Source: Akkermansiaceae bacterium (lineage in GTDB: Bacteria; Verrucomicrobiota; Verrucomicrobiia; Verrucomicrobiales; DEV007). From it: DNA of 64,000 nt. The position numbers and the translations under genes were made by a program. The stretch lies in assembly GCA_024233085.1 (NCBI GenBank), contig JACKQC010000018.1, positions 1 through 64,000 of the forward strand. The letters run 5' to 3'. This document shows, piece after piece, positions 62,205 through 64,000 of this stretch; position 1 is the stretch's first letter, and each line of letters starts with the position of its first letter. The notes beneath the pieces were generated by a model. That model saw nothing but the letters and a program-made list of their open reading frames with translations. It ran no database searches and had not been told where the DNA came from.

Positions 62205-63116
62205 TCACAGCCCCACCCGCCGGAACAGCGCGTCGAGCGGCATTTGCAGGCCGATGTAAAATTCGCCGAACTCGCCGAAGCGCGCGCTCGCCTCGTCGAA
62301 GCGCATGTCGTAGACGATTTCCTTGATGTCCTGAGCCGTGTGGGAAAAGAGCGTCACCCCCCACTCCGCCTCGTCCAACCCCGTCGAGCCGGTCACGAGC
62401 TGGCGCACCCGGCCGGCGAAGGTCCGGCCCACCCGCGCGTGGCCCGCCATCAGCCGCCGGCGTTCCTCGAAGGGTTCCGAGTACCAGTTGTCGGTCAGCT
62501 CCCTGGTTATCGACGAGTCGCCGCGGACGACGATGGCGCTCCCCAGCCGCCGCTTCGACATGTTGTAAAAGCACATCACCGGCCAGTCCGGCATGTTCGG
62601 GTAGAGTCGGTCCGAGTTGTACTTCTTCATCCGGGCGCGGAATTCCTCGATCTTGGCCGCCATCTCCGGGCTGTCCTCGGCGAGGCCGTCCTCGGCCTTC
62701 ACCTGCTCGATATACTGAGCCTCGGTCGTGGTGTACTCGCTCAGCTCCGTCATCGACAGGTAGCTGTAAACCGGCGAGAGCATGTCGGGTCCCAGGGAAA
62801 GCGTCAGCCGTTTCTCGAACTCGTTGGCTTTGTGGAGATCCGCCGTCAGCAGCATGAAGGCGAGGTCCGCCTTCGGCGTCACCATGCTGAAGGCCAGCAA
62901 CTGCGTCGATTCCGTCGAGCGAATCTCCTGAATCAGGGCCGTCAGGTTCGTCTTGGCCTCCAGTTGTTCCTCGTCGGAGAGCAGCGACCAATTCGTCCGG
63001 TCGATCTGGTAAAACAGGTGAACCACATGCCAGCCTTCCCGCCCGAGGATCTGGTCCCCATCGCTGGCGGCGGGAGCGGCGTTCGGATCGGCGGGATGAG
63101 GAGCGTCGGCGTTCAT
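62205..63116 (-). CDS. hemQ: HemQ-type coproheme decarboxylase (chlorite dismutase family)
   Basis: A 303-residue protein, starting from the ATG at 63114-63116 so that WHVVHLFYQIDRTNW is near residue 30. YLSMTELSEYTT, DRLYPNMPDWPVMCFYNMSK with the catalytic-type Tyr near residue 180, and LMAGHARVGRTFAGRV with the proximal His near residue 215 are family marks. It removes two propionates from coproheme in the coproporphyrin-dependent haem pathway. Residues 140-165 (AEDSPEMAAKIEEF) are a charged insert. Divergent from a ferredoxin gene. Confidence 0.9.
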   Translation of the reverse strand: MNADAPHPADPNAAPAASDGDQILGREGWHVVHLFYQIDRTNWSLLSDEEQLEAKTNLTALIQEIRSTESTQLLAFSMVTPKADLAFMLLTADLHKANEFEKRLTLSLGPDMLSPVYSYLSMTELSEYTTTEAQYIEQVKAEDGLAEDSPEMAAKIEEFRARMKKYNSDRLYPNMPDWPVMCFYNMSKRRLGSAIVVRGDSSITRELTDNWYSEPFEERRRLMAGHARVGRTFAGRVRQLVTGSTGLDEAEWGVTLFSHTAQDIKEIVYDMRFDEASARFGEFGEFYIGLQMPLDALFRRVGL

Positions 63117-63343
63117 GGAGTGCGAATGGGAAGGGACAGTTGGGTTGGGGAAGACTCGGAGGAAGGGGGGCGGCGCGCAAAAGGCGGAAAAATCCCGCTC
63201 CGACCGGGCGCAAACCATGGACCGGGGCCGTCCCTTCGCCAACCAAAAGTTGTCCTTTTCCGTGCGGGGAAAATCCGGTTGCATGCCGGTTAATTGCCCC
63301 TATTTTCCGCACCCAACCAGCCACCCAACACCCTAAATTCACC

Positions 63344-63577
63344 ATGGCCGACATCGATAATCGCTATCCCGAAAACACCGCCGGCGCCTTCTACGTCGAT
63401 GACCAGTGCATCGACTGCGACCTCTGCCGCGAAACCGCTCCCGACAACTTCACCCGCAACGACGACGGCGGATATTCCTACGTTTACAAGCAACCGGAGA
63501 ACGACGACGAGCGCGCCCTTTGCGAGGAAGCCATGGAAGGCTGCCCGGTCGAGGCCATCGGCAACGACGGCCAGTGA
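63344..63577 (+). CDS. Small 4Fe-4S ferredoxin
   Basis: A 77-residue acidic protein with one complete cluster motif: CIDCDLCRETAPDNF (CxxCxxC) near residue 21, then CPVEAI near residue 68. The second cluster of dicluster ferredoxins is absent. It may serve as electron carrier for the nearby pyruvate:ferredoxin oxidoreductase, though that is inference. A strong terminator follows 70 bp later. Confidence 0.9.
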   Translation: MADIDNRYPENTAGAFYVDDQCIDCDLCRETAPDNFTRNDDGGYSYVYKQPENDDERALCEEAMEGCPVEAIGNDGQ

Positions 63578-63646
63578 GCCGACCTGCGGTCGCGCGCTTT
63601 CAAGGTTTGGAAAGTCGATTGCGACCGTAAACTTCTTTTCCCAGCG

Positions 63647-63681
63647 AAAACCGCGCCCGGGTGACCGGGGGCGGTTTTTTT
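63647..63681 (+). terminator. Strong intrinsic terminator after the ferredoxin
   Basis: AACCGC (63649-63654) pairs with GCGGTT (63671-63676), and an inner CCCGG pairs with CCGGG around GTGA. A T7 run (63675-63681) follows directly. It also separates the ferredoxin gene from the CRISPR array. Confidence 0.85.
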
Positions 63682-63699
63682 GTGGGGTGAAATCGGGAC

Positions 63700-64000
63700 G
63701 ATCGGGCGAAGCGCCCCCGTGCGGGGGCGACCACAGGGCCAGCCCCTCGGCAAAGGCCTGGTCGACGTTTCAATCCGCGCCCCCCGTGCGGGGGGCGACT
63801 CCAAGCAGGCGTAGTAAGCTGCTCCGTCGAGGACGTTTCAATCCGCGCCCCCCGTGCGGGGGGCGACCTGGACATGGAACGGCCAACCGCTCCCCGCTGA
63901 GGTTTCAATCCGCGCCCCCCGTGCGGGGGGCGACGGCAAACCTGCCGCATGAGGCCCTGTTCGACATGGTTTCAATCCGCGCCCCCCGTGCGGGGGGCGA
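63700..64000 (-). CRISPR. Type I-C-like CRISPR array, leader-distal end
   Basis: Repeats of 33 bp start at 63767, 63835, 63902 and 63969 (the last is cut by the window edge), with spacers of 34-35 bp. A degenerate repeat with five instead of six C/G in the stem occupies about 63700-63731 and is the terminal copy. On the plus strand repeats start GTTTCAATCC; on the minus strand they end GGATTGAAAC with a CCCCCC/GGGGGG stem, the usual type I-C form. Transcription is therefore leftward and the leader and any cas genes would lie beyond 64000. Confidence 0.93.

Noticed and set aside
63600..63950. Frame with repeated PPHGGRGLK text
   Set aside because: It is translation through CRISPR repeats.

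Overview
This is a GC-rich chromosomal window that most resembles a member of the Verrucomicrobiota. It combines DUF1501 and PSD1/DUF1549-DUF1553 secreted proteins, a Cys-type sulfatase, a DUF5060 hydrolase-like protein, small SHD1-like lipoproteins, a CPXCG protein, HemQ and NifJ. Planctomycetota share several of these families, so the phylum call is an inference. No rRNA is present. There is one tRNA (Arg, anticodon ACG). The right edge cuts into a type I-C-like CRISPR array whose leader and cas genes, if any, lie outside the window.

Layout. 0-6.3 kb: a divergent NamZ/NagZ pair for cell-wall sugar recycling, a coiled-coil zinc-ribbon protein, a CPXCG protein, and a possible GspC-like protein followed by a GspD-type secretin. 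6.5-11.8 kb: an HpcH/HpaI aldolase, then a leftward overlapping set (small membrane protein, radical SAM enzyme, Lgt-like membrane protein), a second small membrane protein and a DUF1501 protein. 11.9-21 kb: a giant VCBS/ASPIC protein, a di-haem cytochrome c peroxidase, a PSD1 protein and twin SHD1-like lipoproteins. 21-31 kb: carbohydrate and small-molecule metabolism (SDR, ROK kinase, SIS protein, DUF5060 protein, MetE-like, UlaG-like, MFS, Gfo/Idh/MocA). 31-38.4 kb: a double pseudokinase-like protein with its own promoter, a secreted protein, a ferritin-like protein, ispH, a winged-helix regulator with its membrane partner and matching operators, and a sulfatase. 38.7-42.6 kb: two copies of an IS91-family element (one full length with an integrase, one internally deleted) separating low-GC genes. 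43-47.8 kb: tRNA-Arg and a tyrA-aroA-cmk-plsC operon. 48-55 kb: a mechanosensitive-type channel, a His-rich TIGR03943-like/permease pair, a degenerate membrane cyclase-like protein and class I fumarase. 55.1-57.1 kb: no convincing gene, but a 21-bp minisatellite and three long direct repeats. 57-64 kb: an enlarged pyruvate:ferredoxin oxidoreductase, HemQ, a small ferredoxin, a strong terminator and the CRISPR array.

The most unusual signal is a dispersed short repeat with core AACAGGGT-NN-GGTC. It occurs 17 times in seven clusters. Direct copies are spaced exactly 22 bp, and inverted copies are offset exactly 23 bp and form a hairpin with a two-by-two internal loop. Six clusters lie at gene ends or in intergenic gaps, and one lies wholly inside a dehydrogenase gene. 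Other points of interest are the A8 run at the integrase start, the shared operator near ispH and the winged-helix regulator, and the radical SAM/Lgt-like cassette.
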